In this document: piece by piece, positions 16,691 through 25,389 of the stretch
How the letters are laid out: each line of letters begins with the position of its first letter
Position numbering within the stretch: position 1 is the stretch's first letter
From: Chryseobacterium soldanellicola
GTDB taxonomy: Bacteria > Bacteroidota > Bacteroidia > Flavobacteriales > Weeksellaceae
NCBI RefSeq assembly: GCF_900100115.1
Contig: NZ_FNKL01000004.1
Span: forward strand, 868,001-932,000
DNA: 64,000 nt
Direction: 5' to 3'
Notes under the pieces: model-generated
Told to the model about the DNA's origin: nothing
Seen by the model: the letters and a program-made list of their open reading frames with translations, nothing else
Databases searched by the model: none
Made by a program: the position numbers and the translations under genes

Positions 16691-18130
16691 TTATAAAATT
16701 ACTGTTTGTATAGAATGTGCGGGTGCAGATAACTTTGCTGACATTCCTTCAATCCATAGATTGGTATCGATATCATTATCGGAATCATTCATGATGACGG
16801 TAACTAGCTGTCCGTTTTCATTCATGAAAGTTGTTGAGGTTAACGCAGCTCTGTTGGATGAGGTTCCGATTCTTTGAGCATTTGGCTTAACGAATTTTGA
16901 AACGTGCCCAACATAATAATATTCATAGGTATAATGCACTTCTCCGGTTTTCGTGTCCGCAATAATAGGTGCAAAACAGAAATTTCCAACATGATTCGGC
17001 CCGCCGGTTTCGTCCAGAAGCACATTCCAGTCGGTCCATAAAGCGGTTCCTTTGTTGAAATCGTTGATCATATTTCTTCCGTATAATTCCCCTAAGCTCA
17101 CTTCGTTAATTTTAGACCTATCAAATTGCTCTTTACAACCTTCCGTAAAAGCTAAAAACTTATCTGGAAAAGCTCTTTGAGTTTCCAGTAAATTATCGAA
17201 AAGCTGCGTTTTGTTATTCCATGTTTCGTACCAGTGGTAGCCGATTCCGGAAGCATATTTTGAAGTTTCGGGATCGCTCAACGTTGTTGTGGCTCTTTGA
17301 TAGATTAAATCACGGTTGTGATCCCAGATCATCACTTTTTTATCTTTAAAACCATTTTTCCAAAGGGTTGGTCCCAAATTATTTTTAAGAAAAGCACCTT
17401 CCTCTTCCGCAGTGTAAATACAAGATTCCCAGGTTTGGGTTGCCATTGGCTCGTTCTGAACCGTCAATCCCCAAACATTGATTCCTCTTTTTTCGTATTC
17501 TTTGATGAATTTCACATAATAATCTGCCCAGGTTTGATAGAAAGCATTTTCCAATCTTCCGCCTTTCAGCATGCTTTTGTTCGATTTCATCCAGGCTGGT
17601 GGGCTCCAGGGAGAAAAATAGAAGGTAAAATTATTTCCGATCGCCTTTTGAGCTTCTTTGATCATCGGAATTTTATACTTTTCATCATGAGAAACATTGA
17701 ATGATTTTAATGAATTATCATTTTCCGTTACATACGTATAAGAATCACTTGAGAAATCACATGAATTCATATTGGTACGGACAACCGTGTATCCCAAACC
17801 GTTTTTTCCATAATAAGCGTCGATAATTTCTTTCTGCTTATTCTTTGGAAGCTTATAAAAAGTTTCTGCAGCAGCATCTGTGATTGCCCCACCGATTCCG
17901 ATAAGTTTTTGATATTTAAAATCAGGATCCACAAAAATACAGGCATCAACTTCTTTAGGCTGATCCATTTTTTCGAATTTTACAGTTCCTTTATCAACCA
18001 TTTTTTCATTGGTTTTAGAACTTGTAAGAATCACTTTCGCTGTCTTTCCTGCGTTTTTTTTCCAGTAATTTTGAGCATTGGCAGTAAAAAACATACCGGC
18101 TACAAAACAACTTACAATTATTTTCTTCAT
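16691..18130 (-). CDS. GH30 glycoside hydrolase (endo-beta-1,6-glucanase/glucosylceramidase type), periplasmic
   Basis: 479 aa with a Sec signal peptide (CFVAGMFFTANAQ), no lipobox. The GH30 (beta/alpha)8 barrel plus side beta-domain has the acid/base Glu in LTVQNEPMA (E227) and the nucleophile in AFTEGCKEQF (E330), as well as GIGGAITDAAAE and FSPWSPPAWMK. Bacteroidota GH30_3 enzymes of this length hydrolyse beta-1,6-glucan. It is the last gene of the saccharide locus, 38 bp after the GH16 gene, with a small hairpin (18147-18163) in the gap. The exact subfamily cannot be fixed by eye. Confidence 0.92.
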   Translation of the reverse strand: MKKIIVSCFVAGMFFTANAQNYWKKNAGKTAKVILTSSKTNEKMVDKGTVKFEKMDQPKEVDACIFVDPDFKYQKLIGIGGAITDAAAETFYKLPKNKQKEIIDAYYGKNGLGYTVVRTNMNSCDFSSDSYTYVTENDNSLKSFNVSHDEKYKIPMIKEAQKAIGNNFTFYFSPWSPPAWMKSNKSMLKGGRLENAFYQTWADYYVKFIKEYEKRGINVWGLTVQNEPMATQTWESCIYTAEEEGAFLKNNLGPTLWKNGFKDKKVMIWDHNRDLIYQRATTTLSDPETSKYASGIGYHWYETWNNKTQLFDNLLETQRAFPDKFLAFTEGCKEQFDRSKINEVSLGELYGRNMINDFNKGTALWTDWNVLLDETGGPNHVGNFCFAPIIADTKTGEVHYTYEYYYVGHVSKFVKPNAQRIGTSSNRAALTSTTFMNENGQLVTVIMNDSDNDIDTNLWIEGMSAKLSAPAHSIQTVIL

Positions 18131-18168
18131 ATTTCTTCTATTTAATTGAGAGAAAACCTCTCACTTCA

Positions 18169-18978
18169 TTATTTATTCTCATAGACTCTTACATAATCTA
18201 TCTCATATTTTTGAGGAAAAATCGTATCATCGATTCCTTCCTTTCCGCCCCAGGTTCCTCCAATTGCGAGATTTAGAATAATAAAATACGGACGGTTAAA
18301 TGGCCATGCTTCATTGGTTTTTTCTTTATTCTCGTAAGTAAAAAACTTTTGATCATCAATATAAATGTCGATTTTTTCGGGGGTCCAATCTGCTTTATAC
18401 ACGTGAAATTTTTCACTGGCATCTTTTACTATCAATGTGTCTGTTTTCTGAGACCCGATGATATGGTTGTATTTTTTAGTATGTACCGATGCATGAATAT
18501 ATCCCTGATTATATCCCACATGCTCCATGATATCCAGCTCACCGTCGTCCGGCCATTTCTTCATATTTTCACTCATCATCCAGATGGCAGGCCATGTTCC
18601 GCGACCTTTCGGAAGCTTTGCACGCACTTCAACCGTTCCATATTGAAAGGCAAATTTTCCCTTCGTTAAAAGTCTCGCGGAAGTATACTTACTGTTTTCC
18701 CAATTTTCTTTTTTGGCTTCAATAACAAGATTTCCGTTTTCCATTCTTGCGTTTTCCAAACGGTTTTTGGTATAAAACTGAGCTTCATTATTTCCAAAAC
18801 CACTGCTACCGACATCATAATTCCATTTTGTGGCATCGGGTAATCCTTTTCCGTTAAACTCATCATTCCAGATTAATTTTCTGTTGGGATCGGGTTTGTT
18901 TGAAGCACAATTTAACGATGAAAAAACCAAAGTTCCGCCAATAACTAATTGAAAAATATGTTGAAGTTTTGTTTTCAA
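18169..18978 (-). CDS. GH16 endo-beta-glucanase lipoprotein (laminarinase-like)
   Basis: 269 aa lipoprotein with lipobox SSLNC (C24), so it is likely on the outer membrane or at the cell surface. The GH16 jelly-roll has the active-site strand DGELDIMEHVG with nucleophile E147 and acid/base E152, and the upstream substrate motif GRGTWPAIWMM. The extra Met between the Asp and second Glu marks the beta-bulged laminarinase (endo-beta-1,3-glucanase) group rather than lichenase or carrageenase. It sits downstream of a terminator and a repeat that separate it from the GH3 gene. Confidence 0.92.
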   Translation of the reverse strand: MKTKLQHIFQLVIGGTLVFSSLNCASNKPDPNRKLIWNDEFNGKGLPDATKWNYDVGSSGFGNNEAQFYTKNRLENARMENGNLVIEAKKENWENSKYTSARLLTKGKFAFQYGTVEVRAKLPKGRGTWPAIWMMSENMKKWPDDGELDIMEHVGYNQGYIHASVHTKKYNHIIGSQKTDTLIVKDASEKFHVYKADWTPEKIDIYIDDQKFFTYENKEKTNEAWPFNRPYFIILNLAIGGTWGGKEGIDDTIFPQKYEIDYVRVYENK

Positions 18979-19010
18979 AATTTTGAATTTTATGATGATT
19001 ATTTTCAGCG

Positions 19011-19114
19011 TTTGTCATTGGCTACGCCGAATCTAAAGATTTCTGACGAAGGAAGAATCTCAAATCCGTTTTAATAGATTCTTCTATACGCTGCGCTTCT
19101 TTCAGAATGACAAA
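19011..19114. repeat. 104-bp palindromic repeat element between GH3 and GH16
   Basis: It is bounded by perfect inverted ends TTTGTCATT (19011-19019) and AATGACAAA (19106-19114). Inside are a second inverted pair, AGAATCT (19054) and AGATTCT (19076), and the words CTGACGAAGGA and GCTGCGCTTCTTTCAG. It has no ORF. It recalls the TTTCAGGATGACAAA elements near 52200, 52370 and 59355, and is probably a non-autonomous dispersed repeat. Confidence 0.7.
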
Positions 19115-19167
19115 CAATGCTTTCTATTAATGCTCTTATAAAAAACGTTCAGTCTTTTACCACCAAA

Positions 19168-19185
19168 AGCGGGTTTTATCCCGCT
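19168..19185 (-). terminator. Terminator after the GH3 gene
   Basis: Stem AGCGGG/CCCGCT with a 6-nt loop, followed on the minus strand by TTTTGG, 20 bp after the GH3 stop. The short T-run may allow read-through into GH16. Confidence 0.6.
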
Positions 19186-19205
19186 CGTGTTAAAAACTAA
19201 TCCTA

Positions 19206-21428
19206 TTATTTATTCCAGTTAATTCTTTTTGTCTGAACATGCTGAGAATCGGTTCCGACCATAATGTCAAATTCCCCGGCTTCCCAATCATAATTCAGTT
19301 CATCATCATAAAATTTAAGATTTTCGGGAGTCAGCGTAAAATTTACCGTTTTACTTTCCCCTTTTTTGATGAATATTTTCTGGAAACCTTTCAGTTCTTT
19401 CACCGGTCTTACCACTTTTCCGAATAGATCTCTGATGTACAGCTGCACCACTTCTTCACCGTCATAATTTCCAGTATTGGAAACATTTACACTGATATTT
19501 AATGTCTGATTTCCTTTAAGATTTGTCGAACTTAAATTCATATCAGAATATTTAAACTGAGTATAGCTTAACCCATACCCAAAAGGGAATTCCGGATCAT
19601 TATCTAAGTCGATGTAAGCCGAAACATAATTTCTGTCTGTATTATTTTTCGCGGGTCTTCCCGTATTATAATGATTATAGTACACCGGAATCTGCCCTTC
19701 TGTTCTTGGGAAAGTCATTGGAAGCTTTCCACCAGGATTTACCGTTCCGAAAAGGACATCTGCAATAGAATTTCCCGCTTCCGTTCCCAGCCACCAAGTG
19801 TATATGATCGTCGGAATATTGTCTGCAGCCCAGTCAAAAACCAACGGTCTTCCTGCATTGATCATTAAAACGATCGGTTTTCCTGTTTTTGCAATTTCTT
19901 TCAATAAATCTTCCTGAACTCCCGTGAAATGTAAGTTACTTCTGCTTTTTGCTTCGCCGCTCATTGCTGAACCTTCGCCTAAAGTCATAATCACAACATC
20001 TGCTTTTTTTGCCGTTTCCACCGCTTCTGCAAACATGGATTTATCCTGATCATCAACGTTGGCGCCTTTTGCGTAGAGTAAAGTTGAATTTTTGTCTAAC
20101 TGATTCTTAATTCCGTCAAACTGAGTGATGATTCTTTGATTATCATCTTTAAAAGCAATCGACCAGAAACCGTGGTTTGCAGAAGTTTCTTTTCCGAAAG
20201 GTCCGATCAACGCAATTGTTTTTGTAGATCTAGAAAGAGGAAGAATATTCTTTTGATTTTTAAGCAAAACAATACTTTTTGAGCCAAATTCTCTTCCGAA
20301 TTTTCTGTTTTCCTGATTATTTAACTGTTCTTTCTGTCTTTTTTCGTTGCTGAATCTGTAAGGATCATCAAATAATCCCATCTCGAATTTTTTAACTAAA
20401 ATTCTTCTAGCCGCATCATCAATTAATTTAGGATCAACTTTTCCTTCCTGGACCAATTTTGGGAGTTCAGCCATATAAGCACGGCTTTCCATATCCATAT
20501 CGCTTCCTGCATTAATCGCTTTTTCGGCAGCTTCTTTGTTGTCTTTTGCGTAACCGTGAGGCACCATTTCGCCGATACTTCCCCAGTCTGAAACTACAAA
20601 CCCCTGATAGTTCCATTTTCCTTTTAAAAGATCTCTTAAAATGTATTTGTTTGCCGTTGCCGGAATCCCGTTGATATCATTAAAAGAGTTCATAAAAGTG
20701 GCAACACCCGCTTCTGCTGCTGCTTTGAAAGGTGGCAGATAAGTTTCGTTTAATTGTCTTAAGCTCATATCAACAGAATTATAATCTCTTCCGCCAACTC
20801 CGGCTCCGTACGCTGCAAAATGCTTTGCACAAGCCATAATCGCATCAAGATTTCCCAAACCTTTTCCCTGAAAACCTTTGATTCTTGCCAAACCAATCTG
20901 CGTTCCCAAGTAGGTATCTTCCCCTGAACCTTCCATTACTCTTCCCCATCTCGGATCTCTGGCGATATCGACCATTGGGGCAAACGTCCAGTGAATTCCG
21001 TAGGCTGAGGCTTCTGTTGCGGCGATTCTTTCAGATTTTTCGATTAAACCTAAATCCCAGCTCGCGGCCTGCCCTAAATTCACGGGGAATGTTGTTCTGT
21101 ATCCGTGAATGACGTCCTGACCGAACAGCAAAGGAATTTTTAATCTTGATTGTAAAGCTAATTGCTGAAATTTTCTGGTTTCTTCTGCTCCCGCTACATT
21201 CAGCATTGAGCCAACTTTTCCTTTTTTAATTTCATCTAAAACTGTTGCAGAATTGGAATTCTGAGGACCTGTCGCATATTCAAAACCGCTATATTGAACG
21301 AGCTGCCCTACTTTTTCTTCCAACGTCATTTTAGACAACAGCTCAGAAACCTTCTGATCGATTGTCTTTTGCCCATACGCATTCATCCCAAATGCTGATA
21401 ATAGTAATAAGAACGAAATTTTCTTCAT
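19206..21428 (-). CDS. GH3 beta-glucosidase, periplasmic (BglX-like)
   Basis: 740 aa from ATG 21428, which places signal peptide MKKISFLLLLSAFGMNAYGQ at the N-terminus; the frame is open to 21461 without a better start. The order is GH3 N-terminal barrel with the nucleophile Asp in GFVVSDWGSIGEM, the GH3 C-terminal domain (VVIMTLGEGSAMSGEAKSRS), and a C-terminal FnIII-like domain (VVQLYIRDLFGKVVRPVKEL). It removes glucose units from the ends of imported oligosaccharides in the periplasm. It fits the beta-glucan locus. Confidence 0.95.
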   Translation of the reverse strand: MKKISFLLLLSAFGMNAYGQKTIDQKVSELLSKMTLEEKVGQLVQYSGFEYATGPQNSNSATVLDEIKKGKVGSMLNVAGAEETRKFQQLALQSRLKIPLLFGQDVIHGYRTTFPVNLGQAASWDLGLIEKSERIAATEASAYGIHWTFAPMVDIARDPRWGRVMEGSGEDTYLGTQIGLARIKGFQGKGLGNLDAIMACAKHFAAYGAGVGGRDYNSVDMSLRQLNETYLPPFKAAAEAGVATFMNSFNDINGIPATANKYILRDLLKGKWNYQGFVVSDWGSIGEMVPHGYAKDNKEAAEKAINAGSDMDMESRAYMAELPKLVQEGKVDPKLIDDAARRILVKKFEMGLFDDPYRFSNEKRQKEQLNNQENRKFGREFGSKSIVLLKNQKNILPLSRSTKTIALIGPFGKETSANHGFWSIAFKDDNQRIITQFDGIKNQLDKNSTLLYAKGANVDDQDKSMFAEAVETAKKADVVIMTLGEGSAMSGEAKSRSNLHFTGVQEDLLKEIAKTGKPIVLMINAGRPLVFDWAADNIPTIIYTWWLGTEAGNSIADVLFGTVNPGGKLPMTFPRTEGQIPVYYNHYNTGRPAKNNTDRNYVSAYIDLDNDPEFPFGYGLSYTQFKYSDMNLSSTNLKGNQTLNISVNVSNTGNYDGEEVVQLYIRDLFGKVVRPVKELKGFQKIFIKKGESKTVNFTLTPENLKFYDDELNYDWEAGEFDIMVGTDSQHVQTKRINWNK

Positions 21429-21514
21429 TTGAAGTTTTATTTTAAGGTCATTTGAAATCACAAAATAGACAGACTTTTAATTAAAAAACAATGCAGCGAT
21501 TTCATGATTTTATT

Positions 21515-22975
21515 TTAAAAAATATAAGTTGCTGTTGAGACTCCCGGCATTGTTACGGAAGCCGTTTTCTGATTATATTTAATGTTAAATGTCTTGTCTG
21601 TCGTATTGCTGTTCTGTACAATTAAAACAGTTTTTCCCGCAGGAGTTTTAAATGCCACCGTTGAAAGGTTATCCCCTTGCGAAGAAGCTATTCTCTGAGA
21701 ATTTACAGGAACGAATTTTGAGGCATGAGCAATAATATAATAGGCAACATTTTTGTCATAACCTGAGCCTCCTGTCACCGTAACTGCACCTTTACACTGT
21801 GTACAGCCACCTGGTGTATGAGGTCCGAATGATGCGTCATTTGCCACATTCCATTCTAATGCTGTTCTGCTCCAGTTTCTCATTGATCCAATAATAACAT
21901 TTTTCACGTGCCAATCCAAATCTCCGGAGAAATTTCCTGTAGAACTCGTCCATTGTTCTGTGAAATATAGGTTTTTATTAGGAAATAAATTATGAACATT
22001 ATTTAAAGCCGAAATATCCCCCGCATATAAATGGAAAGCAGAACCGTCAACATATTGATTGGCTGCTGTATCATTTAAAATACTTAAAGGATAAACGATA
22101 TTGTCACAATTGTGATCATAAACAATAATTTTAGTATTGATATTGGCAGCCTGAAAAGCCGGACCTAAGCTATTTTTAATAAAAGTTCCCTGATCCGCAG
22201 CCGTCATATACATGCTTGGATTGTTTCCGGGGTGCAATGGCTCGTTTTGAGGAGTTACGGCATCAATTTTAATTCCCTGAGCCTGCATTGCCTGAATGTA
22301 TTTCACAAAATATTGCGCATATACATTATAATATTCAGGTCTCAAACTTCCACCGATGCTGTTTCCGTTGTCTTTCATCCAAAGCGGGGCCGACCATGGT
22401 GTTGCTAAAATTTTAATATTCGGATTGATCACCAAAATATCTTTTAGCATCTGAATAAGCGCCTGATCTTTATTTAAGCTAAATTGTGAAAGAGTAAGAT
22501 CAGTCTGTCCCGTTGGTAAATCATTGTAAGAAAAAACTTCACTGTTGAGATCGGAAGCTCCAATGCTTATCCTTAAATAACTTACGCCAATACCTGTACT
22601 GCTGAATAAATCATTTAATAATTCTTGTTTTTTGGAAGCCGAAAGCTGATTAATGACCGCCACACTTCCTCCTGTAAGCGTATATCCGAAACCGTCAACC
22701 GTCTGAAAAACCTGTGAAGGATCAATTTCTACGGTAGTTCCTGAGCCGGAAGCATTAGAAAAATACGCTGTACTTTGCTGCTGAAGCTTTACGGATTGAT
22801 CCCCTTTTGTTATCCAGACTTCAACAGGGTCACCTGTGGAATTTCCGCCGCCGTTTGTGGGATTTTCATTATTTGAAATATCCGAAGATGTACTGCTACA
22901 GTTTAAAAAAGAAAGAAGTGCTACACCGCAAAGCGCAGCACCTCTAACGAAACTATATGAATATTGTAATTTCAT
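21515..22975 (-). CDS. GH30 glycoside hydrolase lipoprotein
   Basis: 486 aa lipoprotein (lipobox SFLNC, C26) followed by a flexible Asn/Gly/Ser linker, as in surface-exposed enzymes of Sus-like loci. Catalytic glutamates are E245 (AVTPQNEPLHP) and E340 (YFTEQWTSSTG), with the GH30 motifs VDGFGYTLTGGS and ATPWSAPLWMK. It is only distantly similar to the other GH30 in the locus, and most likely does the first cut outside the cell while the other works in the periplasm. This division of labour is inferred from the lipobox. Confidence 0.92.
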   Translation of the reverse strand: MKLQYSYSFVRGAALCGVALLSFLNCSSTSSDISNNENPTNGGGNSTGDPVEVWITKGDQSVKLQQQSTAYFSNASGSGTTVEIDPSQVFQTVDGFGYTLTGGSVAVINQLSASKKQELLNDLFSSTGIGVSYLRISIGASDLNSEVFSYNDLPTGQTDLTLSQFSLNKDQALIQMLKDILVINPNIKILATPWSAPLWMKDNGNSIGGSLRPEYYNVYAQYFVKYIQAMQAQGIKIDAVTPQNEPLHPGNNPSMYMTAADQGTFIKNSLGPAFQAANINTKIIVYDHNCDNIVYPLSILNDTAANQYVDGSAFHLYAGDISALNNVHNLFPNKNLYFTEQWTSSTGNFSGDLDWHVKNVIIGSMRNWSRTALEWNVANDASFGPHTPGGCTQCKGAVTVTGGSGYDKNVAYYIIAHASKFVPVNSQRIASSQGDNLSTVAFKTPAGKTVLIVQNSNTTDKTFNIKYNQKTASVTMPGVSTATYIF

Positions 22976-22993
22976 ATGATATTTTATGGTTAA

Positions 22994-23854
22994 TTATTGC
23001 ATTCTACGGAACTCAACTTTGTCGATACTTAAGCTGTTAACGGTTTGTCCGCCGCATTTGATTACCAAATAGACAGTTCCTGTTGCGGTAGCTGTATAAA
23101 CACCTCCGTTTTTAGAAGAATTACACCCTACAGATGAAACTTTTCCTCCGAATTTGCTTGTACCACAACCATCCCATGTATTAATATTTCTGTAAACAGG
23201 TCCGCTGACATCCTGTCCTGAAGCCGGAATACTGTTTAAAACATACACTTCAAACCATGTATTTACCAAAGGAGTATCAGAAGATGCCACCATATCAATA
23301 GAATATTGTTTTCCTGCTTCTACACTTACAGCCTGATAAATTGCCTGCTGATTGTTTCCGGTTGCCACAATTGTAGCATTACCATTAGCAAAAACCCATT
23401 GTGCGCCAGAAGGGCTGATAATATGTTTTGACCATTTTGCAACTTCATCAGGAGTATCAAATCTTCCCCCTTGAATCATATTTCCTGAAACGGGATCCGA
23501 TGTAGGAACAACGATAGTCTGGCTCGCCGTACCAGCAACCTGACCTCCAATTCCTACAGCCTGGTGCTGAATAACATAAGTACCTGCATCCGGAAGGAAA
23601 ATATCCTGTGTGCTTTTTCCTGTGTTATAACCATCGTCATCGATATTCCATTTTGAAAGAATATAATTGTTGGTAGCCGCTTTTAACTGGTATCTGTTTT
23701 CTGCTGTTTTTGTTGCTGTAAATGATGCATCTACTGCTTCCTGTGAAAGCCCGTTACCTTCCTCGACAGTATCCGGCGTGCAGCTGGCCAATAAAAAAGC
23801 CGCCGAACATAATAAAAGGCTTTTATTAATATATTTAGTTATCATATCTATCAA
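22994..23854 (-). CDS. Surface glycan-binding lipoprotein (SusE/F-position)
   Basis: 286 aa lipoprotein (LLASC, C25). The N-terminal part is PKD-like (RYQLKAATNNYILSKWNIDD, then PDAGTYVIQHQAVG); the C-terminal 150 residues form a beta-sandwich with GGRFDTPDEVAKWSKH and a solvent-exposed WDGCG loop, like CBM4/9-type carbohydrate-binding modules. Sitting right after SusD with a 3-bp gap, it holds the place of the SusE/F or SGBP subunit that captures glycan at the surface. An alternative start at the fourth codon (Met) is possible. No enzyme motif was found. Confidence 0.82.
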   Translation of the reverse strand: MIDMITKYINKSLLLCSAAFLLASCTPDTVEEGNGLSQEAVDASFTATKTAENRYQLKAATNNYILSKWNIDDDGYNTGKSTQDIFLPDAGTYVIQHQAVGIGGQVAGTASQTIVVPTSDPVSGNMIQGGRFDTPDEVAKWSKHIISPSGAQWVFANGNATIVATGNNQQAIYQAVSVEAGKQYSIDMVASSDTPLVNTWFEVYVLNSIPASGQDVSGPVYRNINTWDGCGTSKFGGKVSSVGCNSSKNGGVYTATATGTVYLVIKCGGQTVNSLSIDKVEFRRMQ

Positions 23855-23857
23855 AAA

Positions 23858-25378
23858 TTAATAATTAGGATTTTGTTTAAGGATTGTTCCTGTAAGCTCT
23901 GTGTAAGGAATAGGAAGAATTTCATTTTTCCCTGCTACAAAACCTCTTGAGGCTAATTTTGCCGGCGCTTCACCCCATCTTACCAAGTCAAACCAACGGT
24001 GGCCTTCTCCTACCAATTCTCTTCTTCTTTCGTCTTTAACGGCTTGCATAGAAATAGGAACCGATGCCAGACCAACTCTTGCTCTTACCGCGTCTAATAA
24101 AGCCTGAGCCCTTGCGCCTGAACCATTCAATGCTTCAGCCTCCATTAAATAGGTATCAGCTAATCTGAGATAGATATAGTTTTGACGATAATTTAATTCT
24201 GCAGGGCCGGGAAGTGTTGTTACTTCATCCTTTGTAGGCATATATTTGTTCAAAAAGTATCCTGAATCCATATAAGCCGGCGAATAATCTGCTTTACCTT
24301 GCTGTTTAAGAAGCTTAACATTCAAGATGGTTGCATTCATTCTTGGATCTCCCTGCATAAAGTTGAATAAATCAGGAGTAATAGCATTAAATGCCCAACC
24401 GGCAACAACGTCCGGCGCATCAGTTGTTATTTTGCTGTAACCTCTCGGAGCCACCATAATGTTGATAGAATTGCCTTCATCATTACCCTGCCCCCAGAAA
24501 CTCCAGTCTGAATTTCCTTTATTGGTATGCATTACCTCAAAAATAGATTCTGTAGTAAATTTATTATCTGTTACCCAAAGGTCTGCAAAATTTGGCACTA
24601 ATTTATATCCGTATTGGCTTGTACCTCCCGGCGTTCCGTTTACTTCAGCAAATTGTGCTGCGGCTTCAGCTTTTTTATTTTCATATAAATATACTTTTCC
24701 AAGCAATGCTCTTGCTGCACCTTGTGTAAATCTTCCTCTCTGATCCCCTGAAACCGTCATAGGCAGATCTGGAACGGCGGCCGATAAATCAGCTTCTATC
24801 TGAGCATATACGTCATTAGGGTTTGCCTGAGGAATATTATAATAGTCGTCGTTTGCATTAATTTCAGTAAGAATTAACGGAATATTTTTAAACATTGTTA
24901 ATAATTCAAAATAATATAATGCTCTTAAACTTTTAGCTTCTGCTGTGAATCTCTTCTTGATTGCATCACTCATATTAGCCTGAGGAATTTTTTCAATCAA
25001 AACATTGGTTCTTGAAATTCCCTGATAATAATCTCTCCAATAGCTTGCCGGCATGGTATTAGGGTTTATCTGATAATTTGAAAGCCCCTGAATTCCGGCT
25101 CCGTCTGTAGAGCTTCCTCCTCCCGCATAAAAATCATCGGATCCTGCATTGAAAAATGTCACCATGTTTTCAAAACCTCCCGCATATTTTCTTACCGGAT
25201 CATAAGCTCCAACGAGGGCAAAAAAACATTCTTGCTCATTTCTGAAGAAATTACTTGTATCAAATGCACCAAGATTTTTTACATCTTCAAGATTATCAGT
25301 AGTACAGGCAACGTTCATTAATCCTGTTCCTAGTAATAATGATGCTGCTATGCTTATTTTAAATATTTTATTTTTCAT
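23858..25378 (-). CDS. susD: SusD/RagB outer-membrane glycan-binding lipoprotein
   Basis: 506 aa lipoprotein (MNVACTT, C25). It shows the SusD tetratricopeptide-like helices (KKRFTAEAKSLRALYYFELL), the RADTYLMEAEAL-type helix (LRLADTYLMEAEALNG), and the C-terminal ERRRELVGEGHRWFDLVRWG motif. It forms the lid over the SusC pore and traps oligosaccharide. It follows susC after 11 bp and overlaps the same transcript as the downstream lipoprotein. Confidence 0.96.
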   Translation of the reverse strand: MKNKIFKISIAASLLLGTGLMNVACTTDNLEDVKNLGAFDTSNFFRNEQECFFALVGAYDPVRKYAGGFENMVTFFNAGSDDFYAGGGSSTDGAGIQGLSNYQINPNTMPASYWRDYYQGISRTNVLIEKIPQANMSDAIKKRFTAEAKSLRALYYFELLTMFKNIPLILTEINANDDYYNIPQANPNDVYAQIEADLSAAVPDLPMTVSGDQRGRFTQGAARALLGKVYLYENKKAEAAAQFAEVNGTPGGTSQYGYKLVPNFADLWVTDNKFTTESIFEVMHTNKGNSDWSFWGQGNDEGNSINIMVAPRGYSKITTDAPDVVAGWAFNAITPDLFNFMQGDPRMNATILNVKLLKQQGKADYSPAYMDSGYFLNKYMPTKDEVTTLPGPAELNYRQNYIYLRLADTYLMEAEALNGSGARAQALLDAVRARVGLASVPISMQAVKDERRRELVGEGHRWFDLVRWGEAPAKLASRGFVAGKNEILPIPYTELTGTILKQNPNY

Positions 25379-25389
25379 TTTAAATCGTA

